Below, piece by piece: positions 1 through 9,357 of a stretch of DNA of 22,116 nucleotides. Position numbers and translations under genes: made by a program. The DNA is taken from the NCBI GenBank assembly GCA_964519335.1, contig CAZFIA010000062.1, forward strand, positions 1-22,116. The letters run 5' to 3'. Every line of letters begins with the position of its first letter. Position 1 is the stretch's first letter. Under the pieces are notes generated by a model. It saw nothing but the letters and a program-made list of their open reading frames with translations. It ran no database searches and was not told the DNA's origin. This DNA is from JALZVT01 sp964519335. GTDB lineage: Bacteria; Pseudomonadota; Gammaproteobacteria; Pseudomonadales; Azotimanducaceae.

Positions 1-3000
1 TCGTCGATAGCGACGAGGACGGAATAGCGAACTATCTTGATATAGATAGCGACAATGATGGTATTACCGACAACGTAGAAAGTCAGACGACGGCGGACTA
101 TCAAGCGCCTACAGGTGTAGATGCCAACCAGGACGGTCTCGACGACGCCTATGACAATAGAGAGGTCACCGCTGAGACGGCAGCCGCAACTCAAGCTGAT
201 GTTAGCTCACCGGTAGACACCGACTCTGATGCTACCGCCGATTACCTTGATTCTGATAGCGACAACGATGGTGCGCTGGATATCGATGAAGCAGGTCATG
301 GCGTTGATCAGGAAACGCTCGGTGCGTCCGGCGATGTCGATCAAGATGGATTGCTGGATGCGGTGGATGCGAATACGACGACCTGGGATCCTAACGACGA
401 TGATGTAACCACCGAGGGATCTGGCGAAAGCGTATCTGTTGTCGAGAATAACCTGGCTGACACCAACGAAAACGTGGCGGCGGATGGCAGCGATGCGATC
501 CCGTTGGTTAACGATCTGGACTTCCGTGAAAACCAGGCGCCTGTTATCGATTTAAACTCTGAGGTTGCCGCCCTAGATCTTAACAGAGGTCACAGTGTTG
601 AATTTGTTGGCGGCTCAAGCGCGGTTGCTCTGAGCAACACAGAAGTGGCTGATACCTCTGCCTTTGGCGAGGCTGATCTACAAACCTTAACCATTGTTGT
701 TGATCAGGCTAACGTGCTCGATGGTAATAACGAGATTGTTAGTATTGGCGGTTCCGATTTTGCGCTTGATACCGATGCCTCAACTACGGTTGCGGTAGGC
801 GGGTCTGCCTTTGATGTTACTTATAACAGCGCTACTGGAACCTTTACGGTTGTGAATAACGCACTAATCGGTGACAGCGTCGCCGATGTTATGTCAGAAC
901 CCGACCTTAATGCGCTGGTACGGAGCATTACCTACGACAATCAGTTGTTAACCCCAACGGGTGGTGTTCGCGAACTTGGCTTCACTTTGACTGACATTGC
1001 GGGCAACACCAGCGCGTTGGCAACCTCTCTGGTTGAGGTCAATAGCATTGTGTCTGAAGCGGACATAAACACTACCCTGGTTGATACTTCCGTCGACGGT
1101 AACGTGCTCACTAACGATGTTGACCCTGAGGGCGAAGCGCTGATTGTTAGTGAAGTTCAAGGCGTTGAGCTTGTCGATGGCGTGGTTAGGGTAGCTACTG
1201 ACAACGGCGGTACGGTTGAAATATTTGATGATGGCTCCTACACCTATACGCCTGCTGAAGGTTTCACCGGTGAAGACACGTTCGAGTATGGGGTGTGTGA
1301 TGCAGACGGCGCCTGTGGGTTAGAAACAGTCACAATAGTGGTGGCTGATCCAACGGCAGACGCGGCCAACACGCCGCCAATTGCTCACGATGATAGTTTT
1401 GTTGCAGTTTCCGATCCTGATTCGCCTGCATCAATTTCGAGTTCAGTGGTCGGTAACGATGGTGATCCCGATGGTGATCCAATACAGATACGCAGTGCGG
1501 TCAATGGATCTGGTGAGACCGTAGCGGCGGGCAGTACATTTACTACTGCCAATGGTGGTGTGGTCACGCTCTCCTCTGATGGTGACTTTGATTACACCCC
1601 CGCTGCCGGATTCCAGGGCGAGGACAGCTTTGACTACACAATCGCGGACCCGAACGGCGCCACCGATACTGCCACGGTAGTGATTCGAGTACTGCCAGAC
1701 GACGTTCCTGGTGTAACAGATAACCCGGACGCGAACGACGATACGGCGGTTACGCAAAAAAATACGGCGGTGTCAGGTAACGCGCTTGCCAACGATCTCG
1801 CGGGTAGCGACAACGAATCGCTAACTATCACTTCGGCAGATGGCGTCGAAGTATCTGCTGACGGGCAATCCAGTATCATTCTGCCGAGCGGCAGCGTAGT
1901 ACAGATCAGCGCTGATGGCGGATTTGTCTACGCGCCGGCAGATGATTTTGTCGGGACAGAATCGCTGGCTTATACCATTGCGGATGGAGCAGGCGGTACG
2001 GACACCGCTACGCTTTATCTAAGCGTCTTTGATAGCGTGCCAACCCTTGAAGATGACATTAACAACACGTCCGTCAATTCCCCGGTTGAAGGCAATGTGC
2101 TCACCAACGATAGCGGTGGTGATCCAGACGATACGGTGGTTATTGGCGACGGTTCTGGAAGCCCGATCACCGAACCGGTGACTCTCGTTACCGATCAGGG
2201 CGGTACCTTAACCATCGCTCCCGATGGTAGCTATACCTATACGCCACCTACCGACTTTGTTGGCGAAGACTCCATTGTGCTTGAAGTTTGCGATGAAGGC
2301 GGTAACTGCGTCGAGCAAATACTAACGCTCGATGTTGTCGATACGCAGGCCGATTCAGATAACACGCCTCCCCTTGCGCAAAACGATCACTTCGAAGTTA
2401 CCACTCTACCTGCGCCTACAGATTCTGGATCAGAATCTGAGCCTGACACCTTGTCTAGTTCGTTGTTTGGTAATGATGGTGATCCCGACGGCGATCCTAT
2501 TGTGGTCTTGAGTGCGACTAACGCCGACGGGATTGCGATTGGAGCCGGAACACCATTCGTTACCGCAAATGGCGGTAGGGTGGTAGTTTCTGAGAACGGT
2601 ACGTTCGACTACACGCCGGCCATTGGCTTTGTAGGCACTGACAGTTTTGACTACACCATCGCTGATTTGGATGGTGCGACCGACACCGCTACTGCAACCT
2701 TTGACGTGAGTATTGATTCAAGCCCAGGCGTAAACGATGCCCCCGACGCTAATGACGATACGGCTGTGACTCAAAAGAATACGCCCATATCTGGTAACGC
2801 GCTCGACAATGACACTGACCCTAATACAGAGACGGTACTGACAGTCGTCGAGATCGGTGGCATAGAAGTTGCACCAAACTCACCAACCTCGATTACCCTG
2901 GCGTCAGGCAGCGTGATCGAGATAAACAGCGACGGTAGCTATAGCTATCAACCTGCGGACGATTTTGTAGGTACGGAATCTCTTGCCTACAGTATTGCGG

Positions 3001-6000
3001 ACGGCAGTGGTGGTACGGATACAGCAACATTGTTCTTGAGCGTATTTGATAGCCCGCCAAGGGTTGAAGACGACATCAGTATTACGATCGTGAACACAGC
3101 TGTAGAAGGGAATGTGCTCACCAACGACAACGGTGGTGATCCGGAAGATGCTGTAGTGATTGGTGATGGCGCTGGCAACCCGATAGCTGGTGTTGTGAAT
3201 CTGGTAACCGATCAGGGAGGCAAGTTAGAGATACGTCCGGATGGCACCTACACTTATACCCCGCCTACTGACTTTGTGGGTGAAGACACGATTACCCTTG
3301 AGGTTTGTGATCAGGGCGGAATCTGTACAGATCAGGTACTGACGATTGATGTTGCAGACCCGGCTGCTGATGTAGACAACACGCCGCCTTTGGCTATCAA
3401 CGATCTGTTTGAAGCAATGACTGATCCGCTTGCGCCTCAGACTCTATCGAGCGATCTGTTTGGCAACGATGGCGATCCTGATGGTGACCCTATTTTGGTG
3501 TTAGAGAGTATTGATGGCTCAGGTATGCCCATAGCCGCTGGTACTCCATTTACCACGGCAAACGGCGGGACCGCGACGGTTAACCCAGACGGCACCTTCG
3601 ACTATACGCCCGCACCTGGTTTCATTGGCGAAGACAGCTTCGAATACACCATCGTCGACCCAAGCGGTGCGACAGATAGTGCGATTGCCAGTTTCAATGT
3701 ACAGCCAGATTCGACGCCTGGTGTAAATGATGCGCCAGATGCAAATGATGATGCGCTGGTTACTCAATTGAACACGGCTTCAGAAGGAAACGCGCTGGTT
3801 AATGATGTAGACCCGAACGCAGAACAGTTGCTTACGGTTACTATGATTGACGGTGTACCTGTAGTACCTGAAGTTCCGACACTGGTTACTTTGCCTAGCG
3901 GCAGCACCGTCGAGATCAGTAGCGATGGTAGCTATACCTACACGCCCGCCGAGGACTTTGTGGGCACAGAAACGCTTGCCTATGACATAAGTGATGGCAC
4001 TGGCGACGGCACAGACACGGCTACGCTGTACTTTAGTGTCTTCAACAGTCCACCGAGCCTCGAAGATGACATCAACAATACGGCGCTCGACACGCCCGTT
4101 GATGGAAACGTACTCACTAACGACACAGCAGGTGATGAAGGCGATTCACTTGTTGTCGCCGATAGCTTTGGCGCGCCCTTAGTAGGGCCTGCATTGTTAA
4201 CCACCGTCGCTGGTGGTGATTTGCTAATTAGACCAGATGGCAGCTACACCTATACGCCACCTGCCGGTTTCGAAGGTGAAGACTCTGTTGAGATTACCAC
4301 CTGCGATGAGAACGGTAGTTGTGACACGCAGACCCTGACCATAGATGTTACTGACCTGACCTTGAATCCGGATAACGCAGCACCCATAGCCGCTGATGAT
4401 CACTTTCAGGCCGTGAGCGATCCTGTTTCGCCTGCAACCCTGAGCAGTTCGGTATTTGGCAACGATGGGGATCCCAAGGGTGACCCAATCGAGGTGCTCA
4501 ACGCCATTGCTGAAGACGATTCCGAAGTATCAGCGGGTACCGAATTCACCACCGCGGGTGGCGGCCTTGTCACGCTGAACGCTGACGGGTCGTTCGATTA
4601 CACTCCCGCTATCGGGTTTATTGGTCAGGACAGCTTTGATTACGTAATTGTTGATACGGGCGGAGAAACGGATACCGCTACGGTTACCTTTGATGTGCAA
4701 CCAGATAACACTCCGTTGACCAACGATGCTCCGGATGCAAATGATGATCTAGCCGTCGCTCAACCAAATGCGACAATTGATGGCAACGCTCTGCTGAATG
4801 ACGTAGATCCCAATAGCGACCCCTTGGCGGTTTCCGCAATTGACGGTGTACCGGTTACAGGTCCCACTACGGTCACTACCCCAAATGGCGGCTCGCTCAC
4901 CATCGATACGGATGGCACTTATACCTACGCCCCCGCGACGGGCTTTGTAGGTACTGAAACGGTTGTCTATGACATAGAAGATGCTGGCGGGACCACTGAT
5001 ACTGCGACCATCTATCTGTCGGTATTTGATGGTCCGCCCATTGTCGAAGACGATGTGAATCTGACTCCTGTCAACACAGCTGTAGCCGGTAACGTGCTGA
5101 CTAATGATCGCGATGATATTCCTGGTCAGCCAGTAGCAATCGCCGACGGCACTGGTGTGCCTTTGACAGCGCCCGTCACTCTAGCGACAACCGCTGGTGG
5201 ACAGTTGGTTATAGAGCCAGACGGTAGCTACACCTATACCCCGCCTGAAGATTTTGTGGGCGAAGATACGATAACCCTGGAAGTCTGCGACGCGGTGGGC
5301 AATTGTGTAGAGAGTGTTCTGGTGCTTGATGTAGTTGACACAACCAGTGACCCAGACAATGCACCGCCAGTGGCGCTTGATGATCATTTCGAGACTCATT
5401 CTGATCCGCTGGAACCTGGTACTTTGTCGAGCAGTCTCTTCGGCAATGATGGCGACCCCGATGGTGAGGCGTTTGTTGTAAGCGAAGCTGGAGGTGTGCC
5501 TGCTGGCACGCCATTCACAACCGCAGCGGGTGGCGTTGTAACTGTACTTCCTGATGGAACCTTCGATTACACGCCAGCACCTGGCTTTATGGGCGATGAT
5601 AGCTTTGACTACAGTATTGTAGATACCAGTGGCGTTGCCGATGATGCGACGGTAACCATAAGCGTGGCTCCCGTTGGTAACCCGGCGACAAATACTGCAC
5701 CAGATGCGAATGACGATGCTGCGATAACGCAGAAGAATACGCCGCAGATCGGCAATGCGCTCATTAATGACGTGGACGCGAATCCAACTGATGCATTGGT
5801 AGTTACGGCTATAGACGGTAACCCCGTATCTGCGGATACGCCCACAACCGTTATGCTGCCTAGCGGCAGTGTGGTAGTGATCAACAGCGACGGTAGTTAC
5901 AGCTATACGCCGGCTGACGACTTTGTTGGAACCGAAAGTCTGCCTTATACCATAAGCGACGGGAATGGCGGGGTTGATACCGCGACGCTCTATCTCAGTG

Positions 6001-8669
6001 TATTTGATACGCCACCCGAACTTGAAGACGACATAAACAATACGTCGGTTGATCTTCCGGTGAGCGGAAACGTACTTACTAATGACAGCGGTGGAGATCC
6101 GCAGGATGACGTACAGGTTGGCGACGGTAACGGAAATGCGTTAACCGAACCGACGGTGTTGACGACTGATCAGGGTGGTACGCTCTTGATTACCGCCGAT
6201 GGCGAATACACCTACACACCACCTCAGGGCTTTGTCGGCGAAGACAGTGTTGAACTAGAAGTCTGCGATGAAGCGGGCAACTGCGGCACGCAAACGCTTG
6301 TTATTCAGGTGGGTGATACGGCAGAGAATCCTAACAATACGCCGCCGATAGCAGAGAACGACAACTTCTCTACGTTCAGCGATCCAATCAACCCAGACAC
6401 CTTAACAAGCAGCGTGCTTGGAAACGACGGTGACCCGGACGCTAATCCGATTGAGGTAGTCAGCGCTAATGGCCTGCCTGCTGGTACTCCATTTACGACC
6501 GTGAATGGTGGTTCGGTAACCGTTAACGCTGACGGTACGTTCGCTTATACGCCGGCTCCGGGCTTTACGGGGACAGATAGCTTCAGCTACGTGGTTGTAG
6601 ACACGTCTGGCGCTACTGACGATGCGCAAGTCACTATCGAAGTGCAGCCCGATAGCACTCCCGGTAGCGCACCTGGCAGTAACGATGCGCCAGATGCGAA
6701 TGACGACGCAGCCATTACTCCTTTAAATGAGTCTACGAGTGGTAATCTGCTTAGTAACGATGTTGATCCTAATGGTGACGCCCTGCAAATCGTTGCTGTT
6801 GATGGTAATGCGGTAACTGGGCCGACTACATTGACTACGCCAAATGGCGGCATTCTTGTCGTTTCACCGGATGGTACCTATGACTACACCCCGCCCGAGG
6901 GGTTTGTTGGTACTGAGTCTTTAGTATATGAAGTGAGTGATGGAGCGGGTGGTGCAGATGAGGCCACCTTGCTTTTGAGCGTCTTTGATTCACCCCCAGA
7001 GATTGAAGACGACGTTAACACCACTAGCTCTAACATGCCGGTTGCTGGCAATGTGCTGACAAACGACAACGGCGGCAATCCCTTAGATGAGGTTCATGTT
7101 GGGGATGGATCGGGCAATCCGATCTCTGATCCAGTTACTCTGACCACCGATGCCGGTGGAACGATCGTACTGCAGCCTAATGGCGATTATGTCTATACCC
7201 CACCGCAGGATTTCTCGGGCGGCGATAGCGTGACTATAGAAATTTGCGATGCCGGCGGTAACTGCTTCGATTCGACGCTGAGCATCGAAGTGATTGAGAC
7301 GCTTCTCGACCCAACTAACACAGGGCCGATTGCACTAGACGATAATTTCGAGACGTTTAGCGATGCTGACGCGCCGGGCACCTTAAGCGGAACGTTAACC
7401 AATAACGATGGTGATGCGGATATAGATCCCGCCGGAGCTGTGCCGCTAATCTCGCTCGCGGGCGGTGTTCCGGCGGGAACCCCATTTGTAACAGACAATG
7501 GCGGTGAGGTTTTAGTTAACCCAGACGGTACTTTTGAGTACACGCCCGCCGCAGGATTTGTAGGCGTTGATAGCTTCGACTATCGACTGGTCGACCCTCT
7601 GGGTGTGAGCAGCCTCGCGACGGTAACGATTGATGTGTTCCCTGATGCTGATCCTTCAGTCAACGACGCGCCTGACGCAAATGATGATCTGGCGGTCACA
7701 TCGCCGGGCATGCCGGTCTCGGGTGTCGCGATTGCGAACGATGGTGATCTAAACGGTGACTCGCTCATGCTGAGTCATGTCGATGGCGTTGCGTTTTTGG
7801 GCTCGACGGTCATAGAAACTTCCAGCGGTGGATCGCTCGCGATTGATTCCGAAGGAAACTACACCTATACCCCCGCGGAGGAGTTCCAGGGTACCGAGCA
7901 AGTCACCCTGACTATTGACGACGGAAAAGGGGGTACGGATACCGCTACGCTTTTGCTTGTAGTAGAAGCGCCTGACGTAGGTCTGAATTTGCTTACTCTG
8001 CTCAAGGTAGAGAAATTCCTGTCACCGAGTCCGGATGAAGTAGATGAAGCTGAGGAAGAGCCTGAAGCGTTTGGGTTTATTGACCTGTCTGTTCTGGCTC
8101 CAGAGGTTGAAGTTGCGCCTGAGTCTAGCGTGCTCGGTATGCTTAATGAAATGCAGCCTCTTGGCAGCATTGATGAGATGTTTGCAGATCTTCAGGCAGT
8201 GTCTGAAAGTGGTCAGGCAGATCCCGCTCTGGTTGCCTTGCTTGAAGACCTTGAACCGATTCAGGGCAGTTCATCTCGAATCGACGTGCTTGGCGTAGAA
8301 AACAGCGACGTGGACAACTTCGAAGGCCAGTTTGGTATAGATACGTTTGTCCGAGACAACGTTTTGGGCATAGAAATGTACGATTCGGAGCCCGGTAGCA
8401 ACAATTTGGAGTTCAATGAATTCCATGTGACGCTGGCCGATGGCGGTGATTTGCCCGATTGGATCTCTCTGGATTCAAGCGGCACTCTGGTCGCAGACGC
8501 CCCAACGGATGTCGAGAATCTGAGCCTCAAGATCATTGGCACCAAGGCAGATGGCACTGCAGTCGCCCGCTATGTGCAGGTGAATACGCAAACCGGCGCG
8601 ATTGGCGAGATGGGTGCGGTAAGATTGGGAGGCAAAACCTTTAGTCAGGCTCTGAGCGAAGCCCTCTAG
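1..8669 (+). CDS. Giant Ig/cadherin-like tandem-repeat surface protein, 5'-partial
   Basis: The frame is open from base 3 to the TAG at 8667-8669, so about 2,888 residues are visible and the start lies upstream; an ATG at 351 is internal. Bases 3-370 encode aspartate-rich TSP3-type calcium motifs (DSDEDGIANYLDIDSDNDG and DSDSDNDG). A less regular cadherin-like segment follows to about 1030. Next come 21 domains of roughly 100 residues, each with the pattern GNVLTND...GG.V.V..DGSYTYTP...FVGEDS..Y.V.D..G.TDTATL, typical of the tandem-95/Big_9/cadherin-like group. They form seven A-B-C triplets. The C-terminus (from ~7980) is unique: an acidic linker, then a He_PIG-like piece (LPDWISLDSSGTL) ending ALSEAL. 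The likely role is a calcium-stabilised secreted or surface-bound adhesin. No RTX nonapeptides, LPXTG or PEP-CTERM signal is visible, so the export route is unknown. Family call is firm; function is inferred. Confidence 0.93.
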   Translation, partial: VDSDEDGIANYLDIDSDNDGITDNVESQTTADYQAPTGVDANQDGLDDAYDNREVTAETAAATQADVSSPVDTDSDATADYLDSDSDNDGALDIDEAGHGVDQETLGASGDVDQDGLLDAVDANTTTWDPNDDDVTTEGSGESVSVVENNLADTNENVAADGSDAIPLVNDLDFRENQAPVIDLNSEVAALDLNRGHSVEFVGGSSAVALSNTEVADTSAFGEADLQTLTIVVDQANVLDGNNEIVSIGGSDFALDTDASTTVAVGGSAFDVTYNSATGTFTVVNNALIGDSVADVMSEPDLNALVRSITYDNQLLTPTGGVRELGFTLTDIAGNTSALATSLVEVNSIVSEADINTTLVDTSVDGNVLTNDVDPEGEALIVSEVQGVELVDGVVRVATDNGGTVEIFDDGSYTYTPAEGFTGEDTFEYGVCDADGACGLETVTIVVADPTADAANTPPIAHDDSFVAVSDPDSPASISSSVVGNDGDPDGDPIQIRSAVNGSGETVAAGSTFTTANGGVVTLSSDGDFDYTPAAGFQGEDSFDYTIADPNGATDTATVVIRVLPDDVPGVTDNPDANDDTAVTQKNTAVSGNALANDLAGSDNESLTITSADGVEVSADGQSSIILPSGSVVQISADGGFVYAPADDFVGTESLAYTIADGAGGTDTATLYLSVFDSVPTLEDDINNTSVNSPVEGNVLTNDSGGDPDDTVVIGDGSGSPITEPVTLVTDQGGTLTIAPDGSYTYTPPTDFVGEDSIVLEVCDEGGNCVEQILTLDVVDTQADSDNTPPLAQNDHFEVTTLPAPTDSGSESEPDTLSSSLFGNDGDPDGDPIVVLSATNADGIAIGAGTPFVTANGGRVVVSENGTFDYTPAIGFVGTDSFDYTIADLDGATDTATATFDVSIDSSPGVNDAPDANDDTAVTQKNTPISGNALDNDTDPNTETVLTVVEIGGIEVAPNSPTSITLASGSVIEINSDGSYSYQPADDFVGTESLAYSIADGSGGTDTATLFLSVFDSPPRVEDDISITIVNTAVEGNVLTNDNGGDPEDAVVIGDGAGNPIAGVVNLVTDQGGKLEIRPDGTYTYTPPTDFVGEDTITLEVCDQGGICTDQVLTIDVADPAADVDNTPPLAINDLFEAMTDPLAPQTLSSDLFGNDGDPDGDPILVLESIDGSGMPIAAGTPFTTANGGTATVNPDGTFDYTPAPGFIGEDSFEYTIVDPSGATDSAIASFNVQPDSTPGVNDAPDANDDALVTQLNTASEGNALVNDVDPNAEQLLTVTMIDGVPVVPEVPTLVTLPSGSTVEISSDGSYTYTPAEDFVGTETLAYDISDGTGDGTDTATLYFSVFNSPPSLEDDINNTALDTPVDGNVLTNDTAGDEGDSLVVADSFGAPLVGPALLTTVAGGDLLIRPDGSYTYTPPAGFEGEDSVEITTCDENGSCDTQTLTIDVTDLTLNPDNAAPIAADDHFQAVSDPVSPATLSSSVFGNDGDPKGDPIEVLNAIAEDDSEVSAGTEFTTAGGGLVTLNADGSFDYTPAIGFIGQDSFDYVIVDTGGETDTATVTFDVQPDNTPLTNDAPDANDDLAVAQPNATIDGNALLNDVDPNSDPLAVSAIDGVPVTGPTTVTTPNGGSLTIDTDGTYTYAPATGFVGTETVVYDIEDAGGTTDTATIYLSVFDGPPIVEDDVNLTPVNTAVAGNVLTNDRDDIPGQPVAIADGTGVPLTAPVTLATTAGGQLVIEPDGSYTYTPPEDFVGEDTITLEVCDAVGNCVESVLVLDVVDTTSDPDNAPPVALDDHFETHSDPLEPGTLSSSLFGNDGDPDGEAFVVSEAGGVPAGTPFTTAAGGVVTVLPDGTFDYTPAPGFMGDDSFDYSIVDTSGVADDATVTISVAPVGNPATNTAPDANDDAAITQKNTPQIGNALINDVDANPTDALVVTAIDGNPVSADTPTTVMLPSGSVVVINSDGSYSYTPADDFVGTESLPYTISDGNGGVDTATLYLSVFDTPPELEDDINNTSVDLPVSGNVLTNDSGGDPQDDVQVGDGNGNALTEPTVLTTDQGGTLLITADGEYTYTPPQGFVGEDSVELEVCDEAGNCGTQTLVIQVGDTAENPNNTPPIAENDNFSTFSDPINPDTLTSSVLGNDGDPDANPIEVVSANGLPAGTPFTTVNGGSVTVNADGTFAYTPAPGFTGTDSFSYVVVDTSGATDDAQVTIEVQPDSTPGSAPGSNDAPDANDDAAITPLNESTSGNLLSNDVDPNGDALQIVAVDGNAVTGPTTLTTPNGGILVVSPDGTYDYTPPEGFVGTESLVYEVSDGAGGADEATLLLSVFDSPPEIEDDVNTTSSNMPVAGNVLTNDNGGNPLDEVHVGDGSGNPISDPVTLTTDAGGTIVLQPNGDYVYTPPQDFSGGDSVTIEICDAGGNCFDSTLSIEVIETLLDPTNTGPIALDDNFETFSDADAPGTLSGTLTNNDGDADIDPAGAVPLISLAGGVPAGTPFVTDNGGEVLVNPDGTFEYTPAAGFVGVDSFDYRLVDPLGVSSLATVTIDVFPDADPSVNDAPDANDDLAVTSPGMPVSGVAIANDGDLNGDSLMLSHVDGVAFLGSTVIETSSGGSLAIDSEGNYTYTPAEEFQGTEQVTLTIDDGKGGTDTATLLLVVEAPDVGLNLLTLLKVEKFLSPSPDEVDEAEEEPEAFGFIDLSVLAPEVEVAPESSVLGMLNEMQPLGSIDEMFADLQAVSESGQADPALVALLEDLEPIQGSSSRIDVLGVENSDVDNFEGQFGIDTFVRDNVLGIEMYDSEPGSNNLEFNEFHVTLADGGDLPDWISLDSSGTLVADAPTDVENLSLKIIGTKADGTAVARYVQVNTQTGAIGEMGAVRLGGKTFSQALSEAL
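1032..7961 (+). repeat. Seven-copy higher-order repeat (A-B-C domain triplets, ~0.98-1.02 kb)
   Basis: The motif SVFDSPP..EDD marks the start of each triplet. Equivalent valine codons lie at 1032, 2025, 3042, 4038, 5022, 6000, 6981 and 7962, giving periods of 993, 1017, 996, 984, 978, 981 and 981 bp, all multiples of three. Within a triplet, domain A carries GNVLTND and a CX5C pair. Domain B carries SSSLFGNDGDPDGDPI and FDYTPA.GF. Domain C carries DAPDANDD.AVTQKNT and PADDFVGTESLAY. Copies are clearly related but diverged at the DNA level, so this looks like old amplification of a three-domain unit rather than recent identical duplication. Confidence 0.9.
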
Positions 8670-8754
8670 TGACAGGTAGTCATAACTTACAATCTTGAGG
8701 GTTCTGGTTGTGTAATCTTGGCGCTTCAAAAAATGGAGCCGCTGGGAATTACAG
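8670..8754. other. Short intergenic region, no clear signal
   Basis: 85 bp between the giant repeat gene and the following unknown gene. I see no strong stem-loop with U-tract and no convincing promoter; TTGAGG and TAATCT are too close (12 bp) to be a standard pair. Confidence 0.5.
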
Positions 8755-9357
8755 ATGACCCTCGCCGACATTCTAAAGCAGCAGCGTGCGCTCTATACCG
8801 AAGAGTTTGAGCACCGGGTGAGTAGATTTGCTGATGATAGCGCCCAGGTGTTGCAACCGGAGGCGCTGTATCGCGGCGTCGACGACGAGCCGGTGCGGAC
8901 GGGCTCGTTGGGTCTTCCCGCGCGGGGCGATATCTGCGTTACGCGTGACAATCGCATTGTTGAGATAGCGCGCATTGAGTCCCCGCGCGCACTCGACTTT
9001 GAGCCGTTTCAGTTTGTATGGGCTGACGCCATGCAGGTAGCGTTGCACCCATTTACCTGGGATGAGTGTTTGCTGTGTATTCCAGAGCCCATGGTCTCGG
9101 TTGATTGGTTGGTGGTTACTCGCTGGTTTGATGAATCGATCAAGTTGCACCTTCCTCACGCAGATGTTGGTGGCGCGGCTTTCGCGGTCCACAACATGAG
9201 TGATCCGCGCGAATCCCCCGATGGTGTGCGTTTTGAGATTGATTTTGGGTCAGCGCCTGTTGCGGTTTTTGAGGCGCTGCTGTCCACGCTGGTTACTGCC
9301 GGCGCTGGTCTGGTTGTAATTGGTCGCGCTCCAATGCAGTTGCCTGCGGAACCTTAG
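8755..9357 (+). CDS. Hypothetical protein, 200 aa
   Basis: I do not recognise this protein. It starts at ATG 8755, with only a weak purine-rich stretch (ctgggaa) upstream, and ends in TAG at 9355-9357. It is soluble-looking: no signal peptide or long hydrophobic helix, except a moderately hydrophobic C-terminal stretch (FEALLSTLVTAGAGLVVIG, about 172-190) that may be a buried helix-strand. The N-terminus (LADILKQQRALYTEEFEHRVSRFADD) looks helical; the rest looks mixed alpha/beta with several Trp and Asp. It lies 85 bp after the giant repeat gene on the same strand. Its end overlaps by 3-4 bases the stop of the convergent dioxygenase gene. It could be co-transcribed with the giant gene, but nothing in the sequence ties their functions. 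Confidence 0.72.
   Translation: MTLADILKQQRALYTEEFEHRVSRFADDSAQVLQPEALYRGVDDEPVRTGSLGLPARGDICVTRDNRIVEIARIESPRALDFEPFQFVWADAMQVALHPFTWDECLLCIPEPMVSVDWLVVTRWFDESIKLHLPHADVGGAAFAVHNMSDPRESPDGVRFEIDFGSAPVAVFEALLSTLVTAGAGLVVIGRAPMQLPAEP

Noticed and set aside
948..8557. Many long antisense and alternate-frame ORFs within the giant repeat gene
   Set aside because: They recur at repeat intervals, have no family resemblance, and follow from the biased codon use of a repetitive Asp/Gly/Thr-rich gene.
351..8669. ATG 351 as the start of the giant protein
   Set aside because: The frame is open without stops back to base 3 and encodes conserved calcium motifs, so the ATG is internal.
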